Assembly (NCBI RefSeq): GCF_002127325.2
Contig: NC_035435.2
Coordinates: 133,278,904 to 133,342,903 of the forward strand
Reading direction: 5' to 3'
Length of the DNA: 64,000 nt
Source: Helianthus annuus
Taxonomy: Eukaryota; Streptophyta; Magnoliopsida; Asterales; Asteraceae
Position 1 is the first letter of the stretch. Each line of letters starts with the position of its first letter. A model generated the notes under the pieces. The model was not told the origin of the DNA, made no database searches, and saw only the letters and a list, made by a program, of their open reading frames with translations. Made by a program: the position numbers and the translations under genes. Of the stretch, positions 30,224 through 42,033 are shown one piece after another.

Positions 30224-32084
30224 TTTTGATGAAGAAGATCGAAAAAGATTTTTGGAGTTATGAGAGGGAAACTGTTATGAGAAAAGAACTTTTGGAATTC
30301 AATTCGATAGTAAAACCCTGTTTTGGTGTTAGGGCAGAGTTTTATTTAGGAAAAAGGTGAATGCTGATGTGTGTGAGAGGTTATAATGATCTGACGGCTA
30401 AAAACTGACCACGTGTCAAACATCTGATGAAATGGTAAATGATGGAAGACAGTTGTTTTAACAACTACTGATGAATCAAGCATCAGTAGTTACAACGGTA
30501 ATAAAATGAAACAGTGGATGTATCAGTGGATGGAACAATGATTTTAATCATCAGTGTTTTTGAAGAGCAGAGGTTGACACTTTAGCAGTGGACAGACTTT
30601 AGTGAGCAGATGTTAAAGCACAACAGCATTTTAGATACAACAGTGGATAAGGACAATATGTGTGACACCTGGATGTGCAGCAGTGTTTTGACCACTGACT
30701 GATAATTTTAGCATCTGTTTGTTCAGATGTAGGAATCTATCATCTGTTTAGTACCAGAAATGCTATTCTTGAAAAAATGCATTTTAGATGTAAATTATCA
30801 AGGCTAAATCACCAGCAGTTATCTACAGGGAGTTTTGTTCAAGGTTTTGCCAAATGTCTATTATTTAGACACTGGTTCAGCATCCCAGATGATGAAGGCA
30901 TTTCTACTAGAGCTGCTCATTTTGTGTCTAATTACTGGAATTAGAACATGAGTATCTCAGTAGTCTAAGTCAATTTGCAATCAATTTATGATCCGTGAAA
31001 ACCTAACTTGAGCTTAACATGACCTTGGTATGTATGTCATTTCCTTTTGACCAGTTTTAGGGATAGTAATTACACACAAAAACAAGGTAATTACATCCAG
31101 ACCAGAGATGAACTTTTACTATTAAAAATGAGTAAAAGAACAAAATATATATTCATAAAAGAATAAAATATATCTGGTTTTTATTTCAGAGAAAAAAATA
31201 CCTTAACAAAAATTAAAGGAAGTTTTGAAAATAATCAAAAGGATCTGACAGTTTTCCAGTGAATTCATGATCATATTATTCTCAAGTTATTTTGACCATT
31301 GTTTGGGTCATTTTCTTATCAATTGATTGAAATTCATTTTAAGTACAATCACTGGAGATGCCATTGTTACTAGAACAATTCCTGTATTTATGAATGCACA
31401 TAGTTGTATAATGACCACTGATGATCTGATTTTAATCTCAAGAGTGTTTTATGCAATTACCCTTTTCTTTTGATTTCAAAAGTTTTGAGATAGCTACACT
31501 TTGAGATTTGCTCATTTTCCTTTTCCCTTTTTACCCTGTTTATTCATATGTTCAGAAATACTCACTAGGAGATTATATTTTGAACATACTTTGTCCATAA
31601 TCGTTTTGAAGCAATGTTTTGAGAGATCTGACCATGTTTGATCATGTTTTATTTCAAATCTCACATTACTTATGATTAAGACTGATTTGACACCTTATTT
31701 TCTCAATGTGTTTTGGACAAAATTGATTTGGTCCTTTTGAAGGTTCTCAACCTGCCTTTGAACACATGAGAAATTTTGACTAAACATCACAAAAATCAAC
31801 ACAACAATTGAAATCAATTTTGAAAACATCGAACGATCCCATAATTTATCAGATATTTTACAGATCTGAAAACTATGAGTAGCATATGCACGAAAATACT
31901 TGTTGTGTGAGATTTGTGTGTCATATGACATCTTGGTTGATTTTCAGTGTAGTTGAGTATTCATTTTATCCATGATTCACTCGTTACTCTGTTTTCCAAC
32001 TGAATACAACCAACCTTAGTATCAATGAATTTTGAGCTGAACTGTTACGTCAAATTGATTGTAAGATCGAATTTGACTGTCCAG
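30224..32084 (-). other. 1.9-kb leader of the LARD-like element
   Basis: Noncoding region between the primer binding site and the first ATG, with no gag similarity. It is rich in short CAGCAGT/CATCAGTGG words shared with the LTRs, so it may have grown from LTR-derived repeats or hold packaging signals. Confidence 0.55.
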
Positions 32085-32096
32085 GCTCTGATACCA
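32085..32096 (-). promoter_or_regulatory. Primer binding site (initiator Met-tRNA)
   Basis: The minus strand reads TGGTATCAGAGC two bases inside the 5' LTR, the standard plant initiator-Met tRNA match. Confidence 0.9.
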
Positions 32097-32098
32097 AT

Positions 32099-32883
32099 TG
32101 TTAGGATCTAAGGCTGTCTGTGATTGTGTTTGTTTGCATAAAACGAATAAGTGCAGCGGAAATGAGTAGCAAACTTTGTAAACACAAACAAAGGAAAGTG
32201 TAGATTGATAAACAATTGCTTTTCATTGAGTCAAAAGATTTACATAAAAGCAAAAGATTACAGTGCAGGCTTACAATCTAAACTCCCCCTCAGCCTGATA
32301 CACGAGAGTTGGTTGCACAAGATGAAAGGATGAATTGAGGAGAAAAACTCACTCAAAACGATCAAGTGTAACAGTACAGAATACTGTCATACTTATAGGT
32401 AAACCAAACTACTGATATGCTTCAGCTGACGTCACCATGATAGTGACATCTAACGACCTAACAAACTATAAATACTGTTCTATACAAACTACTGTTATGT
32501 GACATCTGATAATCACTAAAGTACAAAACATAAGGAAACTACTGCTTCACGTTCCACTGTTGTAGCCTTAGCACAGATGTTGAGTCTTCAGTGCTTTCTT
32601 CAAAGGTGATCAGTCTTTGAGAGGGCAGTGCTTGAGTCTTCAGCAGTACTTAGGATACAGCAGTAGATAGAGCAACAGAGTTTGTCTTCAGCAGTTGTTA
32701 GATAATCATCAGAGTTTGGTTTATCAGTTGTTGTAGTTGAGCAGCACTTAACATTCATCAGCTGTTAGATAACCACTGTCAAGGGGAGAGATTAGAGTAA
32801 ATTGCTGCTTATTAAGTGTCCACTGATGGGATCCGGTTTTGGCTTTACATTATCTGTTCCTCTGTTAGGGTTCAATCCCAACA
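32099..32883 (-). repeat. 5' LTR of the LARD-like element
   Basis: 785 bp. Minus-strand TATA-like CCTATAAGT at 32391-32399 lies near the middle, as expected for the U3/R boundary. Confidence 0.92.
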
Positions 32884-33079
32884 ATTCATTCACGTCTAAT
32901 GTATATCAATGACATGTCTTCAGAAAAAAAAAACAATTAAAAAGAATAATTTACGTCGGAACATGTATCGTGGATGTTTGGTCGGGAAAGTTCGGCCGTA
33001 TCTTTCTTGTAGTGTGTATATAAGTTTAGGAGATATACACTAGGGACAATTAGATGAATTGATCTTAGGCTATTATGGT

Positions 33080-33145
33080 GACCATCCTCCCTTGGAGGAT
33101 GATCCGCCACCTAGGCGCCACGTCATTGTTCCTTTGAGGATGGTC
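33080..33145. repeat. Short inverted repeat GACCATCCTC/GAGGATGGTC
   Basis: Ten-base arms at 33080-33089 and 33136-33145 enclose a further GGAGGATGATCC and a CACGTC-containing centre. A third related half-site lies near 33172. It may be a MITE remnant. Confidence 0.5.
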
Positions 33146-33285
33146 AAAGATACTAAATCAATGGAAATGTGAGGATGATCCTACCCCACTAGTTTACCTT
33201 TTTTAAAATCATCTACTTTTTTTTAACATTTAACAAATAAAATAGAAAAATAATTTCATTAATATTAAAAAAACATTACATGAAG

Positions 33286-33511
33286 GTTTTGAGCGTGCCT
33301 ACGGGTGGCTGAGCGTTCTGACCTGTTGCGCGAGAAAGATAAGACAAAGTTAAGCGCGAGAGTTGGGTCACGAGAGTGGGATCTAACATCCTAGGATAGG
33401 TTTGGAATATCATGTTATACCTCCTGCCTGAGCAGCTGCAAGTGCTGCCGTAACTTGCTCATTGATAAGAGCCGTCAACTGGGCTTGTGTTAGGTTCACG
33501 AGTCCACTCAT
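33286..33511 (-). pseudogene. 5' end of a gypsy gag with a 98-bp intron, truncated
   Basis: ATG at 33511 starts MSGLVNLTQAQLTALINEQ. An intron at 33323-33420 (G|GTATAACATG to GCGCAACAG|G) restores the frame, giving AAQAG joined to GQNAQPPVGTLKTFM. That sequence matches the usual start of Tekay gag proteins in this lineage (from memory). After FM the sequence is lost at a truncation point near 33286. It is preceded by its own primer binding site and LTR. Confidence 0.6.
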
Positions 33512-33816
33512 GATCTTCACAAGTAAGAGAACACAAGTGAGAAGGGCGTCGTGTCAGTACGCAAGTGTGGAATGACAGAAGAGTGTGAGCGAACAAGGTT
33601 TCAAATAGTAGTTGTTACGTTATCTAAGCATACCATGAGCAATGTTCTATGTATCTAACAAGTAGGTAATATAAACAGGAATAGTATCACCTATAGTGTC
33701 GAGTCTTGCACGTGGAGCGAAGCGTCGTTGTGGATCGTTGAGCACTGTTCAGGTTATAGTCTGGTTTTAACAAAAACTTTTTCCCCTTATTAAAACCAAG
33801 TTCACTATAACCAATG
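33512..33816 (-). other. Leader between primer binding site and gag of element C
   Basis: Noncoding spacer of about 305 bp, as expected between primer binding site and gag. No separate leader ORF is visible here, unlike elements B and D. Confidence 0.5.
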
Positions 33817-33828
33817 GCTCTGATATCA
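33817..33828 (-). promoter_or_regulatory. Primer binding site of element C (one mismatch)
   Basis: Minus strand TGATATCAGAGC matches the initiator-Met site TGGTATCAGAGC except for one G-to-A change. Confidence 0.7.
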
Positions 33829-33831
33829 ATC

Positions 33832-34806
33832 TGTCACACCCCGAAAATCCACACGCGGAGTATCACTGCTTGGAGGCGTGACTGACCAGGATCAAGCCAC
33901 CAATCATATTGAACAATGTAAGTAGTAACCGTAATTCAATCAAACAATATGAAAGGTGTTCAAAACCAAAACATAGTTAAGTGTTTAGCGGAAGCATAAT
34001 TGTAAAACCCAATGTAAGTATTAGGTACGAAATAAAGTAATGTATTTAGCATGGCACACACTGCCATGTCGCACAACGACCGCGCCACCGTGTTCAAGCT
34101 CCATGAGTACCTAACGACCTGCAAGGCATGTAACAACGAATCAATAACAAAGTTGAGCGAGTTCAAAGTGGGTTGCTTAGTTATAGCATTCGTTTCGTAA
34201 ATCGTATGTTCGTTTGTAACCCATGTTTCGTGTTAATTAGTATCGCGGTCTCCCAGACATGTTCCGAAGATTAGTGGGGGCTTCCCATGTATTACTAGAC
34301 CACGCGTATCGACTGCTACGAAAATGTAAGAGGTGCCCTAAGTCAATGTCTATCAGCATTGACCCTTTGCCCATACTCCATTAGTGCACGCCCGTTCGGA
34401 CGACACGGTGTGAGGTTTGTTAAACCTAATAGCGCTATCTACTAATGACCCGCTCACCATAGGCCTCGGCGATTAAGTCGATAAATGAGGGACTTCAATT
34501 GATAGAGTTGATGGTCTTATAGTCGTGTACGTAGGTTTTACGTACGTGCCCTTCAATCCGAGGACAGTAGTAAGTAGTTTAATAGTAGTGATAGTTTGAG
34601 TAGTTATTTAATCCCATTCCCAACCCCTAGGAATCCCATGCCTTGGAAAGAGTGTGAACTCACCTTGGTTTGCTCAGTATGCTAAACTATGTTCTAAAAA
34701 ATAATCAGTCACGACCTATAGTACGCACGTATACACAATCAGTTTCGTTCGTAATGACTCGTATGTAAATCTAACATCATATATTGCTTGGCAGTTAACC
34801 TCATGT
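33832..34806 (-). repeat. Element C LTR, part 1
   Basis: Begins (plus) TGTCACACCCCGAAAATCC directly after the primer site. It is interrupted at 34806 by element B, with CATGT at 34802-34806 as one target copy, and continues at 43476. Confidence 0.75.
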
Positions 34807-36248
34807 TGTCACAGCCCCGATCCCTATTTCCCGGGAGCGGGCGGCCGTGAGCCAGTTTCGGTGGTATCATGTTAATTACTTATTTGGCAGCGGAAATTTT
34901 CATCAGGACCGTAGTTAGGAAATATTAAATCAGAGTAAACCACCATATTTTATAATATTAAACACATGGGTAAAACCCAAGTTTTTATTACAAACTGATT
35001 TACAGGGATAAATCCCACTTTATTGGAATAAATGCTTTCTTTTATTTAGGTAACTTTTATAGCCACTTTTCCAAGCCTTCAGTGCTGTCCAGCTGGCTTC
35101 TAATTGGCTTTCACATTGTGTTACCTGAAACGCGTTTTAAAAAGGTTTTGTCAGTGGGAAATACTGGTGAGTGAATCCCAGTTTAATCAAGAAATATTAA
35201 TTTAATTTAAACAGTATTGAGGGCGATTACAATGTTTATATCTACCCAATTACTCATTCAGTACTGTCAATCCTGACTTGTGGGTCATATTACACATTGG
35301 CTAACTCTTCGTCCAATGGTAACGTTACTCACATTTTGTATACAAAACCCCAACATACCGGCAGTAATTGTAGAATTACAAAGACTCAATCACTGCTAAA
35401 TTGCATTGTAAAAAGGTTAAGGTTTTGTAAAAACTGTTTACAAAAAGGAGATTACTCACATTGCTGTCTTAGGTTATTCTTTAGGGTTTCCTGGTGAATA
35501 TCTATAATTTACACAAATGCACGTGTGTTAGTATAATAACCCATTTTAACATTAGTAATACCCTCCCCGAGACGGCATTCCAACGACTACGTCGGGCAGA
35601 ACCACGACAGCCGTTACGGAACCCTAGATCAATCGGGCAGCGTATCTAATACATCTCCAGGGGTTATAATACTTACATCGTAGCAGAACCTCGCTATTTT
35701 AGGGGGTATAATGCCCGGGTATAGTAACGCCACTACAGAAAATTAAGAAAGAAAGAAAGATTTTGAACGACGGACTGAAGACCCGATGCGTGCTATTTAT
35801 AGGGCTGAATTCGGACTTCCTCGCGGCCCGCGTGGGATATGGGCAGGGCTTACGCGGCCCGCATTGACTCCGGTCAACTGCGTAGCTTGGCCCGGTCATC
35901 ATATAGCTTCGCCGTGTGTTGGGCCACGTGGCGGCCCAGGGCTGCGCCACATTCCAGATCGCTCGCGGCCCGCATGAACTTAAACGAATACGTACGCGGC
36001 CCGCATGAACTTAAGATTTCAGCGGAGTCCATTTACCTATTAATGCGGCCCGCCTTAGGTTGAGGTGAGGTCAATGCGGCCCGCCTCAACTTAACAATTA
36101 TTGTTTTTAATTTACTTTATATGTTATATTGTATATTGGGCTCGGTTTTCACATACGGGGTGCATATAAGGATATGTTGAGACATTTAAAGATATATTAG
36201 GGTGTCGGAACTATTATGAGGGTGTTGGTTTTACCGAGGGTTGTTATA
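34807..36248 (-). repeat. 3' LTR of element B
   Basis: 1,442 bp, TGTCACAGCCCCG...TTGTTATA on the plus strand. The end is TATA rather than the usual CA, but the target duplication and both LTR copies confirm it. Confidence 0.92.
35823..36084. repeat. Six GCGGCCCGC motifs in the U3 of element B
   Basis: GCGGCCCGC occurs at 35823, 35854, 35965, 35996, 36045 and 36076, often followed by ATGAACTTAA or CTTAGG. The array lies upstream of the minus-strand TATA box (35792-35802) and is repeated in the other LTR (about 43050-43311). It is a candidate enhancer or methylation-target array. Confidence 0.75.
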
Positions 36249-36261
36249 TCCTCCCCACCTT
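36249..36261 (-). promoter_or_regulatory. Polypurine tract of element B
   Basis: The minus strand reads AAGGTGGGGAGGA immediately before the 3' LTR. Confidence 0.8.
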
Positions 36262-36284
36262 GTTTTAGAGCTCGTCCTCGAGAT

Positions 36285-39200
36285 CTACTGGAACAAGTGT
36301 GGATATTTCTTTTGCATTTCTGATTCAAGCTCCCATGTGTATTCAGGTCCTCTTTTAGAGTCCCACTTTACTTTGACCAGAACTAATCTCTTATGCTTGA
36401 GATTCTTAATTTTCCTATCTTCAATTTGTAGAGGCCTCTCTACAAATTTGAGTTGTTCATTAACCTCTATATCCTTGAGAGGTACTACGAGTGATTCATC
36501 AACTAGACACTTTTTGAGATTAGATACGTGAAATACATCATGTATTCCTGCCATTTCCTCTGGTAGTTGTAGCTGATAGGCTACAGATCCTATTCTTTTA
36601 ATAATCTTAAAAGGTCCAATATACCTGGGACTTAGCTTTCCTCTTTTGATGAATCTTACCACTCCTTTCCAAGGAGAGACTTTTAACAATACTCTATCTC
36701 CTACTTGAAATTCTAATGGTTTGCGTCTGTTATCAGCATAGCTCTTTTGTCGATCACGCGCTGCTTTCAGTCGTTCCTTGACTTGAATGATTTTGTCAGT
36801 TGTTTCTTGTACTATCTCAGGTCCAGATAATTGTTTTTCCCCAATTTCTGCCCAACAGACTGGGGTTCTGCACTTTCGTCCATAAAGTGCTTCGAATGGT
36901 GCAGCATTGATACTTGTGTGATAACTGTTGTTATAAGAAAATTCTATTAAAGGTAAGTGTTCGTCCCAATTACCTCTGAAATCAATTACACAAGCTCTAA
37001 GCATGTCTTCCATTGTCTGGATTGTCCTCTCACTTTGCCCGTCTATTTGAGGATGATAAGCTGTGCTTAAGTTCAATTTAGTTCCCATTGCTTTTTGGAA
37101 ACTTGACCAAAAACGAGAGGTAAAGCGGCTATCTCTATCAGAAACGATTGATAAAGGAATTCCATGTAATGAAACAATTTCATTTACATACAATTTGGCT
37201 AATTGTTCCATACTAAAGGTTTCCTTCATTGGTAAGAAATGAGCTGACTTGGTTAGCCTATCTACAATCACCCAGATTGTATCATTACCTTTTCTTGTTT
37301 TGGGTAATTTGGTAACAAAATCCATTGTTATCAATTCCCATTTCCAAACTGGCATTTCTAATTGTTGCAATAATCCTGAGGGTTTCTGATGTTCAGCTTT
37401 AACTTGTGAGCAAGTTAAACATTTAGAAACATAGGCTGCTATGTCCTTTTTCATTCCTATCCACCAGAAATTTTTCCGTAAATCCTGGTACATTTTATCA
37501 CTTCCTGGATGCATCGTATATTTAGACTTATGGGCTTCTTCTAATATACGGTGACGTAAATTTCCTAATTTAGGTATCCACATTCTCTTTTTATGGAACC
37601 TCCAAATTCCATCTGTTCCTTGTTCTAATTCCTTAATCATTCCTTTTAATTTTTTAGTATCCTCCTTGATTACTGATTCTTGGGCTTTTCTAATCTGGTT
37701 GTTTAAATCTACTTGTAGATTTAATTTAAGAAAACGTACCCTTTTTGGTTTTTCGCGATACTTTCGACTTAAAGCATCAGCCACCACATTGGCTTTTCCT
37801 GCATGATACTGGATATCACAATCATAATCACTAAGTAACTCCATCCAGCGTCTTTGTCTCATATTCAACTCTTTTTGCCCAAAAACATACCTTAAACTTT
37901 TATGATCTATGAATATGGTAAACTTACTACCATAAAGATAATGTCTCCAAATTTTAAGGGCAAAAATTATAGCTCCTAATTCCAAATCATGGGTTGAATA
38001 ATTTTCTTCATGACTCTTAAGCTGTCTAGATGCGTAAGCTATAACCTTTTGACGTTGCATTAATACACATCCATAACCTAACTTAGAAGCATCACAATAG
38101 ACTACAAAGTCTCCAGTTCCTTCTGGTAATGCTAGTATGGGTGTATGGGTTAATCTTTGCTTAAGAATTCTAAAGGCTTCTTCTTGTTTTGGTCCCCATT
38201 CAAACTTAATAGATTTACAGGTTAACTTTGTTAAAGGAATGGCTATTCTAGAAAAATCTTGAATAAATCTTCTATAATAACCGGCCAATCCTAAGAAACT
38301 TCTAACCTCAGTTGGTGACTCTGGGGTTTTCCATTTGGTAATTGCCTCGATCTTTGTTGGATCTACATGAATTCCTTCATGGTTGACTAAATGTCCGAGA
38401 AATTGTACCTGTTCTAACCAAAATTCGCACTTTGAGAACTTAGCATAAAGCTTCTCTTTTCTCAATAAACTTAAAAGTAAGTGCAAGTGCTTTGCATGCT
38501 CTTCTTTACTTTTAGAGTAAATTAGAATATCATCTATGAAGACAATTATGAATTTATCCAAATATGGTTTACATATTCGGTTCATCATGTCCATAAATGC
38601 GGCTGGGGCATTGGTTAGACCAAATGGCATGACAGTAAATTCATAATGACCATACCTTGTTCTGAATGCGGTTTTAGGAATGTCCTCTTCCTGTACCTTT
38701 AATTGATGATACCCTGATCTTAAATCGATTTTAGAGAAAAATCGAGCTCCCTGAAGTTGATCAAACAAATCATCGATCCTTGGTAATGGATACCGATTCT
38801 TAATCGTGACTTTGTTCAATTCACGGTAGTCAATGCACATACGCATTGATTCGTCCTTCTTTTTAACGAATAAAATCGGCGCTCCCCATGGCGATGAGCT
38901 TGGCTGTATAAATCCCTTCTCCAACAATTCGTCTAATTGTTTCTTCAGTTCTTGCATTTCCGCGGGTGCCAAACGGTAAGGTGCTTTGGCAATTGGTGCT
39001 GTCCCTGGTAGCAGGTGAATTCTGAATTCAACTTCCCTGTCGGGTGGTAGTCCTGGCAATTCTTCTGGAAAGACATCTGAAAACTGGGACACTACTGGAA
39101 TGTCTTTTAACTCTTTTCCTTTAGTGTTAGTGATTATAGAAATCAAATACACTATAGATCCTTTCCTTATATAACTTGCAGTTTTCATCACAGAGATGAA

Positions 39201-40754
39201 TTTAGTGGATCTAGATGATTTATCTCCTTTAATTGTGATCTTTTCACCTCTTGGTGATTTTACCTGAATTGACTTTTGATCACATAAGATATTAGCTTTA
39301 TTGGCTATTAACCAATACATTCCTAACACGACATCAAATCCTACCAGATTCATTGGGTAAAGGTTTGCAATAAATTTTTGATTAAAAATTTCTATTCTTG
39401 CTCCTTGCAAGATTTCAGAAATTTTAACGGTTTCTCCATTTGCTGTCTCTACTAGACATTCTTGTGGTAGTTTAGTTAATGATTGATTTAGGAGTTTGCA
39501 AAATGAAGTATTAATAAAACTTTGGTTTGCACCAGAGTCAAATAATACTTTAGCAAAAATATCATTAACTAAAAACATACCAGCAATGACGTCCGGAATC
39601 ATTCTAGCTTCGTCTGTAGTTAGAACGAAAGCTCTAGCATTTTTAGGATTCTTGTTATTTGCAGCTCGAGCCAATTTCGGACAGTTTGTCTTGATATGAC
39701 CTTTTTCTCCACAGTTGAAGCATATTCGGTTGTTGGCTTTCTTTCTACAGTCTTCTTCCTTGTGACCTGACATTTTGCAAAAATTGCAATATATGGAGCA
39801 TTTTCCAGAATGCTTCCTTTTGCAATACTTGCAATAAGATGTAGATGTAGACCCTACATTCCTACGGTTGGAATTCCCAGAACGGAATTCTTGAGTAAGC
39901 CTCTGAGTTAAATTTCTCCTCTGATCTTCTTCCCTAGTACGGATTAACTCATCTGTCAAGGTATTGGCTAGTTCTACAGCTTCTTCTATAGTTTGAGGTC
40001 TAGCTGCCTTGACTACATGTCTAATTTCTCCAATTAATCCCCAGATATAACGGAAGATTAACACTGGTTCAGGTGATGCAAGGGTTGGTACTATCCTAGC
40101 ATATTCAAAGAATGTGGTAGTGTAACCCTTACTGTCTACCCCGGTCATTCTAAGATTCAAAAACTTATTTGCTATTTGTTCCTTTTCATTGGGAGGGCAG
40201 AATTTCCTTTCTACCATATTTTTGAATTCCTCCCATTCCATGTTATAAATTCTATCACTTCCTCTGGACTGGAGGATAGTGTTCCACCATTCTAAGGCTG
40301 CGTTTTTAAACAGATTTGAAGCAAACATTATCTTATCTTTTTCAGCACACTTGCTTATTTTCAGAACGGCCTCAGTTTTCTCTATCCAGCGTAGGGCTGC
40401 AATGGGTCCTTCATTTCCCGAGAATTCTATTGGTTTACAGGACCAGAATTCTTTGTAAGAACAACCACATGGCATGGTTCTTCTTCTTTTGGGAATGGGC
40501 GCTTGAAGTACGGGTCCATTGTTCACGCTGTGTTCCGGTTCACTGGGTCGTTTACTGCTATGCTTACTTTTATTATTCGCTTCTTGAACTGTTTGAATAA
40601 TAAATGGCATCGCATCTATAATTCCTTGTGCCACTATATGTTGAACGACACTATTATCCATTTGGTTTCCGTTGTTATTTGGATTCTCATTAACCACGTT
40701 ATTGTTACTCTGGTTATCGTTATTCAGATTATCCTGATTTTCCTCGTCGGCCAT
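36285..40754 (-). CDS. Gag-Pol polyprotein of element B (chromovirus)
   Basis: From ATG at 40754 (MADEENQDN) the frame is open to 36285. In order (numbered from that ATG): gag core to about 290; zinc knuckles near 308-360 ([14 protein letters not shown]); aspartic protease with [10 protein letters not shown] near 404-413; RT about 560-800 with FIDDILIY; RNase H about 880-1000 (CDAS, SRK end); integrase with an HHCC finger (HPGSDKM..CLTC) and the D,D,E residues in TMDF, SDRDSRF and DGQSERT; C-terminal chromodomain-like end ([18 protein letters not shown]). This domain order defines Tekay/Del chromoviruses. One oddity is GMYWL where relatives have GMDWL after the protease. All catalytic motifs appear intact. 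Confidence 0.93.
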   Translation of the reverse strand: MADEENQDNLNNDNQSNNNVVNENPNNNGNQMDNSVVQHIVAQGIIDAMPFIIQTVQEANNKSKHSSKRPSEPEHSVNNGPVLQAPIPKRRRTMPCGCSYKEFWSCKPIEFSGNEGPIAALRWIEKTEAVLKISKCAEKDKIMFASNLFKNAALEWWNTILQSRGSDRIYNMEWEEFKNMVERKFCPPNEKEQIANKFLNLRMTGVDSKGYTTTFFEYARIVPTLASPEPVLIFRYIWGLIGEIRHVVKAARPQTIEEAVELANTLTDELIRTREEDQRRNLTQRLTQEFRSGNSNRRNVGSTSTSYCKYCKRKHSGKCSIYCNFCKMSGHKEEDCRKKANNRICFNCGEKGHIKTNCPKLARAANNKNPKNARAFVLTTDEARMIPDVIAGMFLVNDIFAKVLFDSGANQSFINTSFCKLLNQSLTKLPQECLVETANGETVKISEILQGARIEIFNQKFIANLYPMNLVGFDVVLGMYWLIANKANILCDQKSIQVKSPRGEKITIKGDKSSRSTKFISVMKTASYIRKGSIVYLISIITNTKGKELKDIPVVSQFSDVFPEELPGLPPDREVEFRIHLLPGTAPIAKAPYRLAPAEMQELKKQLDELLEKGFIQPSSSPWGAPILFVKKKDESMRMCIDYRELNKVTIKNRYPLPRIDDLFDQLQGARFFSKIDLRSGYHQLKVQEEDIPKTAFRTRYGHYEFTVMPFGLTNAPAAFMDMMNRICKPYLDKFIIVFIDDILIYSKSKEEHAKHLHLLLSLLRKEKLYAKFSKCEFWLEQVQFLGHLVNHEGIHVDPTKIEAITKWKTPESPTEVRSFLGLAGYYRRFIQDFSRIAIPLTKLTCKSIKFEWGPKQEEAFRILKQRLTHTPILALPEGTGDFVVYCDASKLGYGCVLMQRQKVIAYASRQLKSHEENYSTHDLELGAIIFALKIWRHYLYGSKFTIFIDHKSLRYVFGQKELNMRQRRWMELLSDYDCDIQYHAGKANVVADALSRKYREKPKRVRFLKLNLQVDLNNQIRKAQESVIKEDTKKLKGMIKELEQGTDGIWRFHKKRMWIPKLGNLRHRILEEAHKSKYTMHPGSDKMYQDLRKNFWWIGMKKDIAAYVSKCLTCSQVKAEHQKPSGLLQQLEMPVWKWELITMDFVTKLPKTRKGNDTIWVIVDRLTKSAHFLPMKETFSMEQLAKLYVNEIVSLHGIPLSIVSDRDSRFTSRFWSSFQKAMGTKLNLSTAYHPQIDGQSERTIQTMEDMLRACVIDFRGNWDEHLPLIEFSYNNSYHTSINAAPFEALYGRKCRTPVCWAEIGEKQLSGPEIVQETTDKIIQVKERLKAARDRQKSYADNRRKPLEFQVGDRVLLKVSPWKGVVRFIKRGKLSPRYIGPFKIIKRIGSVAYQLQLPEEMAGIHDVFHVSNLKKCLVDESLVVPLKDIEVNEQLKFVERPLQIEDRKIKNLKHKRLVLVKVKWDSKRGPEYTWELESEMQKKYPHLFQ

Positions 40755-41101
40755 CTGAATTTTACACAATTACCAAATATTAATATCACAAATAATATTT
40801 GAATATAGCCAATTACATGACACGCACTTTTAACCAAAAGCGTCGAGCATTGCGACTTTTACTCTATTTATATAGTATGTATCATTACACACTAGTACTG
40901 AAATTTAAATTACAATACTGACTGAAATGTAAAGTTACAATACTAATAGTAGGCATCCGTAGTGTGTGTTTTTTTTAACACATACACACATATATTTTAT
41001 TATTATTACTACTACCGTTCCTGTCATCACATTCACTGATATGGATTCATCCAAAAATCCATATTACGCTCATCGTATTTCCAAACGAGGCGTTCTCCCA
41101 C
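40755..41101 (-). other. Candidate 347-bp intron joining the leader ORF to gag in element B
   Basis: CAG|GTGGGA at 41102/41101 is a good donor and TTCAG at 40755 directly abuts the gag ATG. Splicing would join the two frames in phase (783 nt of leader, exactly 261 codons, then the gag ATG). Without splicing, the leader ORF stops at 41033. This is inference from splice-site sequence only. Confidence 0.4.
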
Positions 41102-41884
41102 CTGTCGCATTCTCTCACTGCTTTCTAAAATTTCCTCCCCAAAAGTCCTAAGTTCTTGGACATTTTCTGCACTCATTGGGGGTGCAGGTTCTAGGACTGG
41201 GTTTGGAAACTGGGGTACGGGTTCCTGATACGGAGGCAGAGGGGCCTGGTACGGGTATGGATTCTCTAAAATTTCCCTAACATATGCATCACTAATGTTG
41301 TAGGGATCTTGAGGATCTAACCCTGGGTAAGCTCCTAAGTTGGGCATTGGCACATTTTCCTGTATTGGGTTCTGTTGCACGTAGTCCCTAACATTGTCCC
41401 AACAGGGGTCGTAGTTGTTTGGGTCTAGGGGATCTGGCGCAGGTACCCTAGGTATCTCCTCCGGGTTGTAATCAAGCATTTCTATCTGGTTTTCTACTTC
41501 CATGGGTTGATCAGGATTTTGTGGTTGGGGTGCTAGCATTTGTTCCAGGTTTGGGTCAGCAGCAGTGGTTGCTAAAATATGGACATTAGCGATACCCCTA
41601 TTGAGCATATCCTGATTATAAGCATCAGTCTCTCTTTTTGCTGCGGCTAACACTCGCTGTTCCTGCAACTTTTTCATTCTTTTCCTACGTTCGTGCGCTC
41701 CCCTACTGAACCATCCCCTCTTTTTCTGAGGAAATGGCTCTTCAGATTGAGCCTTAAACACAAAGATTCCTTCTTCTGTGTCAGCAGAATACCCCGAGAG
41801 GGCAGGCTGAGAAGAGGAGGTGTCTTCGCTCCTAGGCGAACCAGACAGTTGACGATAGGCGTCAGAAGGTCCTTGGTCGCTCAT
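41033..41884 (-). CDS. Leader ORF upstream of gag in element B, 283 residues
   Basis: ATG at 41884 (MSDQGPSDAYRQL) opens a frame to 41033. The protein is Pro/Asp/Glu/Gln-rich, with a basic patch about 50-70 residues in (KKRGWFSRGAHERRKRMKK) and a C-terminal charged helix ending MNPYQ. It lies between the primer binding site and gag, where most Tekay elements have only a leader. I recognise no domain. It could be translated alone or, if the 347-bp intron is used, become an N-terminal extension of Gag. Element D has an unrelated-looking ORF in the same place. Confidence 0.65.
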   Translation of the reverse strand: MSDQGPSDAYRQLSGSPRSEDTSSSQPALSGYSADTEEGIFVFKAQSEEPFPQKKRGWFSRGAHERRKRMKKLQEQRVLAAAKRETDAYNQDMLNRGIANVHILATTAADPNLEQMLAPQPQNPDQPMEVENQIEMLDYNPEEIPRVPAPDPLDPNNYDPCWDNVRDYVQQNPIQENVPMPNLGAYPGLDPQDPYNISDAYVREILENPYPYQAPLPPYQEPVPQFPNPVLEPAPPMSAENVQELRTFGEEILESSERMRQVGERLVWKYDERNMDFWMNPYQ

Positions 41885-42016
41885 ACTGTAAACTAACAAA
41901 TAGTCAGATAACACATAGCAAGAAATACAATTATACACGTATTTCCATAATTTATTTCCTAACACTTTGAATTTTTGATGTCAGCAGAACACTTCTGTGG
42001 CTGAATCAGTGGCATA

Positions 42017-42028
42017 GCTCTGATACCA
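42017..42028 (-). promoter_or_regulatory. Primer binding site of element B
   Basis: The minus strand reads TGGTATCAGAGC, an exact initiator-Met tRNA match, five bases from the 5' LTR. Confidence 0.88.
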
Positions 42029-42033
42029 CCTTC

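Larger units (their letters stand above)
25434..32883 (-). mobile_element. Non-autonomous LTR retrotransposon (LARD-like, Copia SIRE-type relative)
   Basis: Two 785-bp LTRs (25434-26218 and 32099-32883; TGTTAGG...CCCAACA on plus) and a perfect ATTCA target duplication (25429-25433 and 32884-32888) define a complete 7,450-bp element. An initiator-Met-tRNA primer site at 32085-32096 and a polypurine tract at 26219-26230 fix the minus orientation. There is no gag, protease, integrase or RT. Its interior is one long extra reading frame that resembles, from memory, the region found 3' of pol in Asteraceae SIRE-like Copia elements. The LTRs differ at about nine positions (near 1 percent). Confidence 0.9.
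23782..33014 (-). mobile_element. Probable small CACTA element, enlarged by two later insertions
   Basis: The right end reads CACTACAAGAAAGATACGG on the minus strand from 33014, a good CACTA terminus. The left end is a degenerate GTCTACAAGAAAAAA at 23782. Subterminal motifs such as ACATGTCGTTGG and CGACGACATTTCGTCGG occur near both ends. Removing the Helitron (24049-25258) and the LTR element (25434-32883 plus one target copy) leaves under 600 bp, a MITE-sized CACTA. No 3-bp target duplication was confirmed and the left end is weak. Confidence 0.4.

Noticed and set aside
17691..33014. One large CACTA element from 17691 to 33014
   Set aside because: Beyond the first 11 bases the two termini and their subterminal repeats differ, so they belong to different families.
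35297..35497. Identical 66-codon frames at 35297 and 42524, and related pairs near 35700-36060 and 42926-43290
   Set aside because: They are duplicated because they lie in the two LTRs of element B.
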